64,000 bases of DNA from Nageia nagi. Taxonomy: Eukaryota > Pinophyta. The translations under genes were made by a program, and so were the position numbers. The notes beneath the pieces were generated by a model. That model was given only the letters and a program-made list of their open reading frames with translations. It did no database searches and had not been told where the DNA came from. Below, in pieces: positions 34,885-47,204 of this stretch (position 1 is the first letter of the stretch; every line of letters starts with the position of its first letter). The stretch covers positions 12,648,001-12,712,000 of the forward strand of contig JBITNC010000001.1 of the NCBI GenBank assembly GCA_050084985.1, read 5' to 3'.

Positions 34885-37439
34885 AATGGCACTATAGTAT
34901 TTTCCCAATATCTCACTCATTTTTTATCTATATTGTGCAAGTAGATATATGTTGGAAACCTCTCTTCACAAACCATTCAATGTAAAATGAATCATGAATT
35001 TTGTAGTATGGAAAAATTATAACCTTTTGAGTATGACTTAAATATTTATGAAAATTTTAATGAAGAATTGAAATATTCACATTTTTTAGAAGTTTTAGCA
35101 TTTGGAAATGTTTTTTCTATTGATACTTATAGATCATAAATAGGGTTTTAAATTTCCTTTTTATTTATTAACTTTAATTTGATCCTCCTAATTAATACTT
35201 TCTATTTGCTATTTTTTCCATGAAATTAATATTTATATTTAATTATATTATGAATATCTTTTATTAAACACTAAGTTTGCCTTGAATGTTAGTTCTTATT
35301 GTTGAATATTTTTAGTGACTCTAAAATATAGGTAGTGACTATGCTAAACATTCATATTCAATAAATAACAATAATAATATGAATTATAACAACATGGAAA
35401 TGATCAAAGTAAAACTTAGACTATTAGATGAAGATAACATCTATGCACTATTGAGAAAAGAATCAAGAAAGATAAATATCCATCATCGTACTTGGGAATT
35501 GGAATCTATATACAGATAAGAACTTATCCAGAGAGAATTACCTTGGTATGTGAATTCTTCCAATGAATGTAGTATGAAACCCTAGCATGGATGCTTACCA
35601 CAATGTAGATGACAATAGTAGTGTGGATGCTAAGAACCCAATATTAGTGCAAATGCTAATGGTAGTGTGGATGCTAAACCTCCTATAGATAGAGTTTCAC
35701 AACCAAGATAAAAAGTAGATTCATAAAGCGATAAGATTGTTCTAGCATATAATAGTGAATGATGGAAATACATATGCTTGAAGGATGAAAAGATACCAAT
35801 CTTAATAGGCAATGTTGAAGAACACCTAGATCATAAGTGGTATCAAATATCGAGATGAAATCTTGATTCTTTCCCATATAATATCTTTAATTTTATATAT
35901 GCAAGAGAATTACCATAATGCATTCCTATAAAATATCACCTATGCTAGTGTACCTTGCAATACAAAAGATAAAATTATGTGATAAGGTGTTTAAGTGGGC
36001 TAACATAAAGAATATAACATAATTATAGCATACAATGATCTAATATAAAATTGAACTTAATACTGACACCTAGATATGGAAAAAATTAAGTGTCAATAAT
36101 GCCTCCTTTTATAAATTTAAAGAAATGAAGTGTAATTATATTTGCAAAGGAAAAAAATAAAGAGAGAAGTAAAAATAATACTCCCCCAATCTTAGAAAAG
36201 CTTTGGATCATCAAAATTTTAATGATATTTACTACCCCATATTTGCATTGATTATGTGTAGGTGAGATTTTAAATGAGACAAAATAATCAATTGCAAAGA
36301 AAAACTTGTGAAAGGAAAGATAGAAAATAACATCTCCAAAGGGCATATAAATCTTAAAGAATATGTTATATCATAATATTATGTAAAATCATGTCATAAT
36401 ATTGATGCTTAGTACCCAAATCATTACAAAGGAGTAGAGCATAATAAAAAGATCATAATAATTATCATAAAGTTATGATTAATTAAAAAACCCAACCAAT
36501 AAAGAAAGAGATCATAAAATGATCATAATATAGCAATTTCCTATCATATCAAATATAATGTTTAAATAACTATCATAATTCATTCATGTGAGAGATAAGG
36601 GAGTTGAGAGAGATAACCTTTACATACCTAAGGGCATGCCCTAAGATAAATTTTAAATATGATAATATACCCCAACATTGATGCTAGCTTATAATGACAA
36701 AATTTACAAATTGATTAACCATGATTAGACTAATGGACTTTGTAAACCATGACTAAACTTAAACTAACAAACTTAACCAAGATAAAAAGACCAATAAACT
36801 TGACTATAAATACATAAAGGAATGATGGTTAATTATATCCCCAACAAACAAAGGGAAAGATTATAAGTGTTTGTTAATTATTTCTCCATCCAAAAAAGGG
36901 GTTGTATACAATGTAAAAAGATATCTAATCTATAAATGATAATGCATAACCTGTATGAAAAATGAAGAAGTAATATATATGAAAATGCAGGGGAACATTA
37001 ATTGGTAAATCTTCTTGCAAAATATGATTATAATCATTACTTACTTTAAATAAGGCATTAATTTTTGAATTATCAAATTTAGCAAGATGCTTTGAACATG
37101 AAGAATCATTTTTCTTAACCTTATTTGGATATACAAAAGTGGGTCTTGAATCCAAATTCAACATTTTTCAAGATCTATGATGATAATGTTGATGCTACTC
37201 CCAATGATGGTGCTACCCCCAATCTTAGAATTATTTTATTATGGAATTTGAAAGTGTCTCAAAGTTTTGATAGGTTTAAATAAATATCTTTATTTGAGAA
37301 CTTATATGCCCCCTTTCCAACTTCTTCAATTTCTCCTTCCTGTACTTACATATTTTCATCATCTTCCTTATCATGGATGGCATGTTCACTTTTAGCTTCT
37401 TTTTATGATTCACTTTCAATTTCACTTCTCTATATTTTG
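34885..37439. other. Unassigned AT-rich DNA
   Basis: No confident gene. Short words such as CCCCCAATCTTAGAA recur (36183, 37216), and 'GTGGATGCTAA'/'GATGCTTACC' text repeats near 35590-35680. A sequence resembling a tRNA-Met primer site (AAGTGGTATCAAATATCG, about 35835) hints at a further decayed LTR element on the plus strand, but no LTR pair was found. Confidence 0.35.
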
Positions 37440-37850
37440 AAATGGATGTACTATATTCTAAATTGATATATCTAAAAGAATCAAATATTTCCCTAATATC
37501 ACTTGTAGGAATGTTAGCATTAATAAAGAAATTCTTGAAAATATTACGAATGACTTCTCTATGATCATCAAATTTTAAATATAAATCAAATAAGCTAATT
37601 TTACTAGAAAAAGAATTATGATCATGAAAAATTTTAGTTTTTCCTCCCTTATTAAATAGTTTTTAATGTGCATAATATTCTTAAAGAATAACCATGTTGA
37701 TCACCATATCATTGTATCTTTCATCATTAGATTCCTCTAAAATTTCTTTATCAAATTCATCATTGATAACATGTTGATCGATAGAGAAATCCTTAGCTCC
37801 ATTGGAGTAAATTTATCAAAAAAGAAATTCAAAAGAGGAGAAATCCTCTA
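37440..37850 (-). pseudogene. Unrecognised coding-like stretch
   Basis: One minus-strand frame reads about 130 residues with only two or three stops: NDEFDKEILEESNDERYNDM (about 37765-37706), KISLFDLYLKFDDHREVIRN (about 37605-37546), INANIPTSDIREIFDSFRYI (about 37525-37466). It is charged, helical in character and unlike the simple sequence around it. I do not recognise the family. It may be a decayed extra ORF of a retroelement or a host gene fragment. Confidence 0.35.
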
Positions 37851-38369
37851 ATCTCCTATTATTATATAGGTCTGCTCCCATCTCCACTCATTATGGAAGG
37901 GTTTAGATGAAGGTCAAGGTGTGGGAAAGAGAGGGAAATAATGATAAAATAAAAGAAGGTAAATATGAAGAAAAGATAAGGAAACATGCAAGCACTCATA
38001 AATGTTGAACAAATAGGAATAGAGGAAGGAAAATTAGGGAAAGAGATGATAGACTTGAATGCCTCAAATTCACATGAACTCTTATAATGAAAATAATGGA
38101 ATGAGATCATTAACCATAGTATAGGGAAGGGTAAATGATTAAACATTCCACATCTTGATGTCATGAAGAAACTAATCCAAAGAGTGACATGCACAAGATG
38201 TCATAACTAATACATAATCCACTGCAATGACCTTTCACTCAGGGTCAATCTCATATTGCACAAACTCATAGATGTCCATTCTCAAGAAGTACTAAAAATA
38301 AAACACCAACAACCATAGTCTACAAAAAGGGAAACACAAAATAATAAGACTAGTAATTTTATTAAAAAT
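37851..38369. other. Unassigned DNA left of copia G
   Basis: No gene or repeat structure seen. Purine-rich near 37900-38060. Confidence 0.4.
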
Positions 38370-38905
38370 TGTTAGGATTTAATAAGTTTATATAAGCAAG
38401 AGCATCAATAATTCTCTTACTCCTTAGCAAAAGAAACAACATTCAAAGCATACTACTGAAATCAAATAACCATGAACATCAATCACACAAAGAGAGACAT
38501 AAGAGATAACGTGGTTCACCCAATGTAGGCTACATCCACGGAGAAGCTTTCAACCCTTTTGCATATCATTCTTCAAAGTCCTCCAAGCAACAAACCAGTA
38601 GCATAACCTTGCTACAATCTTCACTTTGGAGTTACAACAAAACCTCACTACAATCTCTCTCTCAACAATCACAATCTACTTCACAATTGCTGTCAAAACT
38701 ACAATACTCCATGCCTCAACTCAAGCCTCTTATTTATAGGTACAAACTAACCCAACTTAAACCCAAGTTGGATCAAGAAGGTCGTTAGGTAACCCCCAAC
38801 CCTTCTATAACTGATAACTAGGTGTCATGGCTTCTTGGCAACTAAAAAAATGAGAAAGAAATTGCTCTCTATTTTCTAGCCAGTTGTAGTCTCCATTTTC
38901 TAACA
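38370..38905 (-). repeat. 3' LTR of copia G
   Basis: 536 bp, starting TGTTAGGATTTAATAAG and ending CCATTTTCTAACA on the plus strand. Confidence 0.98.
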
Positions 38906-38916
38906 ATCTCCCACTT
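38906..38916 (-). promoter_or_regulatory. Polypurine tract of copia G
   Basis: Minus-strand AAGTGGGAGAT beside the 3' LTR. Confidence 0.8.
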
Positions 38917-38965
38917 GGAGACTTCTTCCTCTGCAACAAGGGTCAAAAGCTTCTCATCTTGGCCT

Positions 38966-40560
38966 TTACTCCTTAAGACCAATCCAAGTTGAGCAAGAGC
39001 CCAACTTCTCCTTTGTAACAACTTTAGTGAACATGTCCGTAGGATTTTGAGACATGTGAATCTTCCCCAAACTGACTGAACCATCCTCCAACACTGCCCT
39101 AATGAAGTGATACCTCAATTTGATATGCTTGGTTCTCGAATGGAAGGCTGAGTTCTTTGCAAGATGAATGGCACTCTGGCTATCACTCCATAGCTTCGCA
39201 TCCTCTTGCACCTTTCCCAGTTCCTCCATCAATCTCTTTAACCAAATCAATTCTTTACTTGCCTCCGTGATCGCAACATACTCTGCCTCAGTAGTGGAGA
39301 GAGCCACAACCTGTTGGAGCTTTGAAATCCAACTCACCGCTTGTACCTCCAATGGTAAACACATATCCTATAGTGCTTCTTCCACCATCTATATCACCTG
39401 CCATGTCAGAATCAACATAACCTCGCAAACAAGAATTAGATCCACCAAAACATAAAGAGTAATGAGAAGTACCCTTTAAATACCTAAGGATCCATTTAAC
39501 TGCTTCCCAATGCCCTTTTCCTGGATTGTTCATGAATCTACTAACCACTCCCACTGCTTGTGCTATATCTGGTCTAGTGCACACCATTGCATACATTAAA
39601 CTTCCAACTACTGAAGCATAAGGAACGTTAGTCATGTACTCCTTTTCCTTATCTATCTTAGGACATAAATGTTTGGTGAGTTTAAAATGCTTTGCCAATG
39701 GTGTAGTTACAGATTTTGCATCTTTCATATTGAACCTTTTAAGAACCTTATCAATATAATCTTCTTGACTTAGTCTAAGCAAGTGGTTTTGTTTATCTCT
39801 TGTTATTTTCATTCCAAGTATTTGTTTATCTTCACCCAAATCCTTCATTTCAAAAGTATTAGCCAACTTTTCTTTAAGATCAACAATATCTTGCATACTA
39901 GATCCTGCTACCAACATATCATCCACATATAAAAAGCAAGATTACATAGTTGCCATTTGTTGTCTTCCTTACATACACACAATGATCAGATTGACATCTT
40001 ACAAATTTATTTATTATCATGAAAGTGTCAAACTTATGATACCATTTCCTAGGTGCTTGCTTCAAACCGTACAAGCTCTTTTCCAATTTACATACATACC
40101 CTTCTTTACCTTTGACCTCAAAACCTTCGGGTTGATGCATATAAATATCCTCCTCCAAATCCCCATGAAGGAAAGCTGTCTTTACATCCAATTGTTCAAG
40201 AAACAAGTTTTCAGTAGCAACAAGACTCAATATTGCTCTAATCGAGGTCATTTTAACAACTGGAGAAAAGATCTCATCATAATCTATACCTTTTTTCTGT
40301 TCAAAACCTTTTACCATAAGTCTTTCCTTGTACCTTTGTCACCCATCTACCTCTTCCTTTATCCTATATACCCATTTGTTAGTAAGTGCCTTCTTACCCT
40401 CTGGAAGCTCAACCAAACTCCAAGTTTGATTCTTAAGTAAGGAGTCCATCTCCTCCTTCATAGCATGCTCCCACTTAATCTATGTATCACCCTGCATAGC
40501 TTCATCAAAACATTCAGGTTCACCACCATCAGTATAAAGAATATGATAAAGAGCAGGAGA
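38966..40560 (-). pseudogene. pol: Copia G reverse transcriptase and RNase H
   Basis: Minus strand, three main open pieces. 40317-39919 carries YDEIFSPVVKMTSIRAIL, EQLDVKTAFLHGDLEEDIYM and YGLKQAPRKWYHKFD. 39926-39288 begins MDDMLVAGSS, the back half of the catalytic YVDD box. 39364-38966 carries VALSTTEAEYVAITEA, LWSDSQSAIHLAKNSAFHSR and TKHIKLRYHFIR of RNase H. A one-base frameshift in a T-run splits the YVDD box (about 39929-39936). A second one-base shift lies near 39325-39340, before VSWISKLQQ. Upstream (40560-40318) the RT N-terminus is readable with three or four stops. All blocks needed for catalysis are present apart from these breaks. Confidence 0.93.
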
Positions 40561-41565
40561 GTATTATTCAAGAGGATTTCTAGTCCTTGAGGACCTTCTA
40601 AGTGACAAAGTTTGAGGTGTTTGTGGTGAAGGTCCTTGAACATTATTATTATCAGGACCCTTATATTGATCAACATCTTCTAGAGATACAAACTTGGGTT
40701 CCTCAACATTTTGCAATCTATCTTTATACATGCTTTTCTCATTGAATACAACATCTCTACTTCTAATGATTTTATGGTTATCAACATCCCATAACCTATA
40801 TCCCAAATCATTAACACCATATCCAACAAAATAGCATTTTTGTGATTTTGCATCAAGTTTCTTTCTATCCTCTTTATCAACATGTGCAAAAGCCTCACAA
40901 CCAAAGACTCTCAAGAATGATTAATTCACCTTTTTTCCTATCCACGTCTCCTCTGGAATGCCTCCATCTAAAGCCATAGATGGACCCCTGTTAATCAAAT
41001 AAATATCAGTGTCAATAGCATCAGCCCAAAGATTCAAAGAAAACCTAGCATGTATCCTCATACTTCCAGCCCTTTCTAAGATAGTCCTATTCATTCTTTC
41101 TGCAACCCCATTTTCCTGTGGAGTTCTAGGAACCACCTTAATCCTTCTAATGCCATTGTGTGAACAAAATGAATCAAACTCATTATTGCAAAATTCCCCA
41201 CCATTATCGGACTTAAGACATTTCAACTTAGAATTAGTTTCATTCTCAACCAATGCCTTCCACCTCTTAAATGTTTCAAACACATCAGATTTCTTTTTAA
41301 TACAGTATACCCATGTTTTCTTGGTACAATCATCAATAAAAGTGACAAAATAAGATGAGCCCCCAAGTGGGCAAACCTGTGCAGGACCCCACACATCCGT
41401 ATGAACAAGCTCTAATTTGTGACTCTTCTTTTCTTTGCCAACTTTAAGAAAATTAACCCTTTTTTGTTTTCCATACACACAATCTTCACAAAATCCTAAA
41501 TCAACTTCTTTAAGATTAGGGAGTGAACCATTAGAGTGTAACATTTTCATACCTTTCTCACTCAT
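40561..41565 (-). pseudogene. pol: Copia G integrase
   Basis: Minus strand. A zinc region (LGHMSEKGMKML, then FCEDCVYGKQKR) straddles the upstream frame break. The core shows LVHTDVWGPAQV (first Asp), CLKSDNGGEFCNNEF (second Asp) and VPRTPQENGVAERMNRTILE (the Glu), so the DDE triad is complete. A nonsense codon directly after GKKVN (about 40921) separates the core from LRVFGCEAFAHVDKEDRKKL and SLRRSSRTRNPLE (40914-40564). Length and order are normal for copia. Confidence 0.95.
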
Positions 41566-42846
41566 ATGTCCAAGTCTATTATGCCATAGGATGTATCATT
41601 GCCTATTGAAACAAGATTCAATGAATAATCAAAGACATTTGTGAGCAAATAAAGAGACCCCACCAAATTTCCCTTTGCAAATACCATTGAACCTTTAGTT
41701 ACTTTCCAACTAGCATCCTCGAATGTCATCACATAACCCTCCTTATCCAATTTACTTGTTGATATACGATTTATTTTGAGATTCGGAATGTGTCTAGCTT
41801 CATTAAGAGTCCATTTTGTTCCATTAGGTAATTTCATTGTTATATTGCCAATACCAACAATCTTGCATGGGTGTTCATTACCTAATAATACTTGACCAAA
41901 GTCACCATGTGTGTAATTTGAAAAATAGTTCTTATGTGGAGTAGCATGATATGAAGCACCTGAATCAAGAACCCAATAATCATCATTCTTTTCATTAGAC
42001 ATGATTAAAGCATCTTGAATTAATTCACCAACAATATTTGCCTCTTGGTTACTTGTGCTTTCATTATTATAATTACTACTTTCACTTTCTTTTCCTTTTC
42101 TATTCCAACAATCCCTTTTAATGTGACCCTTTTTACCACAATGCCAACATTCCAATTTAGTTTTACCTTTTGATTTTGACCTTCCTTGTGATTTGCTTCT
42201 TGACTTGCTTCTCCTTCTTTCCTTTGATCTTCCTCTTGCCTCTACTGTGAGAGCAGCATTGGAGCATTCTCCCGTGGACTTTCTCCTCATGTCCTCACTT
42301 AGAATTGTTCCAACAACTTCATCAAAGATCAATTTTGCATTAGAAGAAGAATTACTAATAGCCATAACAAAGCTATTCCAACTATCCAGAAGTGAACATA
42401 GAATTAACAAAGCCCTTACTTCATCTTCAAATTCTAAACTTACTGAAGTTAATTGATTTGTGATTGTGTTGAATTCATTAACATGGTCCTGAACTGAACT
42501 ACCTTCATTCATCTTCATGTTAAACAATTTCTTCATTAAGTATACTTTGTTTGAAGTAGATGGTTTTTCATACATTTTAGCAAGCTTATCCATTACACCT
42601 TTAGTAGTTTTTTTCATTGGAAATATTGAAAGCTACACTAGAACTTAAACAAAGTCTTACAGCTCCCAAAGCCTTTCTATCCAACAAGTTCCATTCTTCA
42701 TCACTCATAGAAGTGGGTTTCTTACTCTTATCTTCTAGAGGTTGATAGAGATCCTTTTGGTAGAGGTAGTCTTCCATTTGCATTTTCCAAAACTGAAAAC
42801 CTTGCCCATTAAATCTTTCCACCTTTAGCCTCCCTTCTTCTGCCAT
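41562..42846 (-). pseudogene. gag: Copia G gag and protease
   Basis: Minus strand. ATG at 42846 (MAEEGRLKVERFNGQGFQFW) is preferred to the upstream in-frame ATG at 42891 because the family starts near this motif. Gag runs on as VNEFNTITNQLTSVSLEFED and an Arg/Ser-rich basic stretch. The CCHC knuckle CWHCGKKGHIKRDC is intact (about 42150-42109). The protease has VLDSGASYHAT (about 41976-41944) with its catalytic Asp. A one-base expansion of an A-run near 42612-42618 shifts gag after NISNEK. A second shift near 41575-41590 separates the protease end from WHNRLGHMSEKG of integrase. Confidence 0.95.
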
Positions 42847-42910
42847 AGTGCTCTTCCTGGTTTCCAATCTACACACAAGATTCACCAACAAAATCCCAAC
42901 ACAACAACAA

Positions 42911-42922
42911 TCTCTGATACCA
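42911..42922 (-). promoter_or_regulatory. tRNA-Met-type primer binding site of copia G
   Basis: Minus-strand TGGTATCAGAGA, two bases from the 5' LTR. Confidence 0.93.
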
Positions 42923-42924
42923 CT

Positions 42925-43460
42925 TGTTAGGATTTAATAAGTTTATATAAGCAAGAGCATCAATAATTCTCTTACTCCTTAGCAAAAGAAACAACATTCA
43001 AAGCATACTACTGAAATCAAATAACCATGAACATCAATCACACAAAGAGAGACACAAGAGATAACGTGGTTCACCCAATGTAGGCTACATCCACGGAGAA
43101 GCTTTCAACCCTTTTGCATATCATTCTTCAAAGTCCTCCAAGAAACAAACCAGCAGCATAACCTTGCTACAATCTTCACTTTGGAGTTACAACAAAACCT
43201 CACTACAATCTCTCTCTCAACAATCACAATCTACTTCACAATTGTTGTCAAAACTACAATACTCCATGCCTCAACTCAAGCCTCTTATTTATAGGTACAA
43301 ACTAACCCAACTTAAACCCAAGTTGGATCAAGAATGTCGTTAGGTAACCCCCAACCCTTCTATAACTGATAACCAGGTGTCATGGCTTCTTGGCAACTGA
43401 AAAAACGAGAAAGAAACTGCTCTCTATTTTCTAGCCGGTTGTAGTCTCCATTTTCTAACA
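42925..43460 (-). repeat. 5' LTR of copia G
   Basis: 536 bp. The partner differs at 10 sites by hand count. Confidence 0.98.
43286..43294 (-). promoter_or_regulatory. TATA box in the 5' LTR of copia G
   Basis: Complement reads CTATAAATA. The same element is found at 38731-38739 in the 3' LTR, and the equivalent one in copia A (16540-16548). Confidence 0.65.
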
Positions 43461-43465
43461 AAAAT

Positions 43466-45717
43466 ATCAAAAGAGAAAATGCTTGGGGAAGGACTATTAC
43501 AATATCATTATGCTCCAATTTATATTATTTGAGATAGGTTCTTTTGAGGGGATAAAAACTATATTTTTCTACTCCTATTAGATACATTAATAGATAGTAT
43601 AAGTACACTATTATCAGTTTGTAGTATCCAAAAGTAATCCATGTCATGCTTTAAATGCTTTGAAATAGAGCACAATGTTATACAAGCATTATTTTATCAA
43701 TTTTACTTAAATGGTCATGGCTACAAGAATGGCTTGTAGACTTTTAGGGTATGTTTTTAGCCAATTTTTCAATGTTTTTACTATTCATGACTACCTTGAT
43801 GCTCCAACTCTTCTAATAATAACAACATATTTTGGTGTTAACTTTCATGTAATTATAGTCCTAACCTTTAATAAATGCTTCATACTTTACATGTTGCCAT
43901 GTGGAATTTAGTGTTATTTAAGATAACAAGTTTTACAAGTATTCTAGATATGAAGAACTTAAGAATCAATGGATCTAAGGTTGTGATAACTCAAGATTTG
44001 TTGGCCTTTTGTATTCCTAGCTTCCTTCTTAATGTTGGTGAAATGATGAGTTTTGGCAATGCAAGCTTTTGTATATTTTTGGGAAATCAATGTAATATTT
44101 GACATCTTTGACTTTGTGTGTAGCTCTAGCAAGTAATATATTGATATTAAGTATTCCTTTAGTGGGATTCCATGTAGAAACAAATCATTTGATCTTTTTA
44201 TTAATTTGCAATAATCCTTAAAGTCTTGCTTATGATTGATGATGTTAAGGGCTCTAGGAATGCAAGTATAGTTGTGGGCTTCCTTAGGATCTCTAAAGTG
44301 TAGAGTGCCTAATCACCTGATCAGAGTAAATTGATTACCAAACTTCCTAACCAACATATCATAGTTCCCATATTATGCCAAGTAACATATTAAAATACCT
44401 ATGAAGATATCTGAGCCAAATCATGTATAAAATTCTACCAAAATGCATATGATTAATTGAAGTATAGAAGAGATAGTATTAGTAAAAAAATACATTACAT
44501 ATCAAATATAAAGAAAGTTAACTATTCTCATTGTTATTAGCCTGCATGCAACTCTTTTATCTTTAATAAAAATTTACAAAATTTTGAATAGGATATTGAA
44601 CATGTAACAGTTCCTCTCATCATTAAAAGAATAAAAATATATGACCCAAAGCAATATCAAATTTTGATAACTTTTTTGTCTTGAAAAAGGAAGCTTCAGC
44701 CAACTAGAACTATTAGTTCATATTGGAAGCAAATTAATACATGGAGTTTGGTAGCAGATGATGGGATGAAAGAATATAAGTTCCCCTTTAACACTCTTCC
44801 CAAAAGTTATGATCAAATGGATATGCCATAATAATGAAGATCCTTAGCAATAAGATCATAAGAGCTTCCGACATAAGGAATGGAGGAGCCAACATAATTT
44901 ATGACATAAGGAAACATAACCTCTATCCCTACCATTAAGGATGGACATAAATATATAAAAATAAAATTACCCCAAAAATTTTTCATGTAATATGAGGTAA
45001 TGAATAATACCTTTACCCAAAGGGATCTAGCTTTCTCTGTTACCTAACCCTTGTTTTTAGAAAAAAAGAACAAAAAAGAAATGATTCTTTCAAATACATC
45101 TCGATACTCCTTTGGGTTAATATCCTAGTAACACTTGATGCAAAAATATTAACTATGCATATTTTAAATGAAAGAGATGGTATGTGAGTGGTTTTGGGTA
45201 TATCCATTAATGCCAAATATGTCCATCATATTCAAACATACTAAAAGCAAAGATTTTTTGGTTCTTCTAAAAGTTAATAAATTTGAATAGATGAACATAT
45301 CTCACAACATGGATAGATGAAGTGGTATAATACGTTATGGATTATAGATATTCCCATCCTATATAAGTATTTCCCAAATAGAAATCTCTTCCACAAGGTG
45401 ACACACTTATATAAGTGGACATATCTTACATCATGGGTGAAGGTGTTTGAAGGATGGCAATGAATGGTCATGTATCACTAGGCAAATTGGCCTAGAGGGG
45501 TATTTGAGAGATCTATCTTGTTCACATGATGCATGTAATCTTTAAATACCATTCTATTTCATTATGAAGTTAAAGAGAGGACTCCTTGGTGCTATTACAT
45601 AATAGCAAGGATTGCCCCTCTTCAAGCCTTCCAAGATACCAATTGTTTATTATTGTATAGTCCTTTTCTTGGCATTTTTCACTCCTCCTTGGACATCCTT
45701 TTATAGGTGGTACCTTG
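43466..45717. other. Unassigned DNA between copia G and element E
   Basis: No recognisable domain. A plus-strand piece near 43930-44100 (NLRINGSKVVITQDLLAFCI) is open but unidentified and short. 'GA(A)CATATCT.ACA.CATGG' occurs twice (about 45294 and 45419) in weakly repeated text. I see no LTR pair here. Confidence 0.4.
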
Positions 45718-46564
45718 TGTCATACTCAAAAAATTAACCCTATTAGAAAATAAGAGAAGATCTATTACAACCAACATTTATCTTTATTGCTCTTGAGTAG
45801 ACCTCAATGATACAAATTATGAATCTATTTCAATTCATTACCTTGTAAAATGGATTTTTATAAAAGAATATATAGGCCTTTGTAGGCCTATTTTCAATGT
45901 CTACAAGCTTCAAAAATGGTCTTTTGAAACCTATAAAAGAATCTGGATCTCTTTATTCTCTTCAATTCCTTATGGCTTTCTTTATTCAATTCTACTACTT
46001 CACACCTGTGGACCCTGTACACATGCAAATACAAAAAACATCAAACATACATGTTCATATCATGAAATAAACATAAAATTGAACATAAATAAAGCATGTA
46101 AGTATTTGAAATATTAATGCACTTAACTCAATAAATCTAGATGTGTTTTTATGGAGTAGCTTTGCATTTAAAATGAGTCCCCTTGCTTCCTGGTAGAAGT
46201 AATTATTTATAGATTTCAAAAACAAATAAAGTTTCCAATTTTGAGATAAAAATCTGGATAGAAAAGCTTAACTAGCTTTGTCATGGTTGTGATCCAAAGT
46301 GGGGATATGTGGGATGGATGATGAGTCATCCTTTATCCTTTGCTTTCTTTCTAGTACACTTCAAGTGTTAACATTTTTATTTTTCTTTTACCAATTTTAG
46401 AGTCATCAATGTCAAGGTATCAGATGCTAGTGTCTGGATTGAGTTGCTATCAATTAGAGTTGGACTCCAACATTTGGCAAACTATAGTAAACTTTTAATA
46501 TTTACTTTATTTTTTTCATCCTTCTTTCATATATTGAAATAAGGGTTATTTTTGGGTGTCTACA
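45718..46564 (-). repeat. 3' LTR of element E
   Basis: 847 bp. The inner end reads GGGTGTCTACA (element strand TGTAGACACCC). The outer part matches 63548-64000 along its whole visible length. Confidence 0.88.
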
Positions 46565-46582
46565 TTTTTTTCCCTTTTTGAA
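46565..46582 (-). promoter_or_regulatory. Polypurine tract of element E
   Basis: Minus-strand TCAAAAAGGGAAAAAAA touches the LTR. Confidence 0.7.
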
Positions 46583-47166
46583 TTATCTACTAATTATAAG
46601 CAGGGGATAATTCAAAAATTTACCTTTCTAAGGATGGGTGCATTCAAATTTCTTAACTTGTATTTTTAACTTTATTCAATTGTATTGGATTAACCTATTC
46701 TCTATGAATAAGCCAAATTTAATTGATTGAATTATGATTAAATTATTTTTTTACTCTTTTATCTTTGATGCATTTTGAAAGTAGTGCAATTGTATTATCA
46801 AAGAGGAACTTGTTAGTATCACTATACTATGTGGTATTTATGATAGTTACGTGATGATGCTTGGCTCATCTACATATGTCGAAGCTAGAATGTGATAAAG
46901 AATTTGCCTTATGAATGCAATATTTTAATCATCTTGCTTTTCATCCTAGTATTTAGGTTACATGATAATCTTATGCAAAAGTTCATACTATGTCTTTATT
47001 CATATCTAATCATGACCTTCTTTTGTCTGATAAAAGAAGCATTATTTTTCAAATATGGGATTACTCATAGGTTTTAGTTTTTTTTAAGCATTTAACCTTA
47101 CTCAAATCAATAAGTAAAAGACTTTTTCATTTTATCTTTGACATATTTTTTATTTTGAGTTTTTCA

Positions 47167-47204
<38 letters not shown>

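Larger units (their letters stand above)
38370..43460 (-). mobile_element. Ty1/copia element G, young and nearly full length
   Basis: 5091 bp. Two 536-bp LTRs with TG...CA ends, perfect target duplication AAAAT (38365-38369 and 43461-43465), tRNA-Met-type primer site, polypurine tract and copia-ordered gag-pol. I count 10 substitutions between the LTRs (1.9%), no indels, seven of them C/T or G/A. It is the most recent insertion with a measurable age in the window. Confidence 0.98.

Noticed and set aside
35520-35860. Possible plus-strand LTR element start with a tRNA-Met-like primer site near 35835
   Set aside because: The primer match is imperfect, and no LTR pair or gag could be found.
39982-40440. 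152-codon plus-strand ORF
   Set aside because: Lies opposite the copia G reverse transcriptase; an antisense shadow of the real frame.
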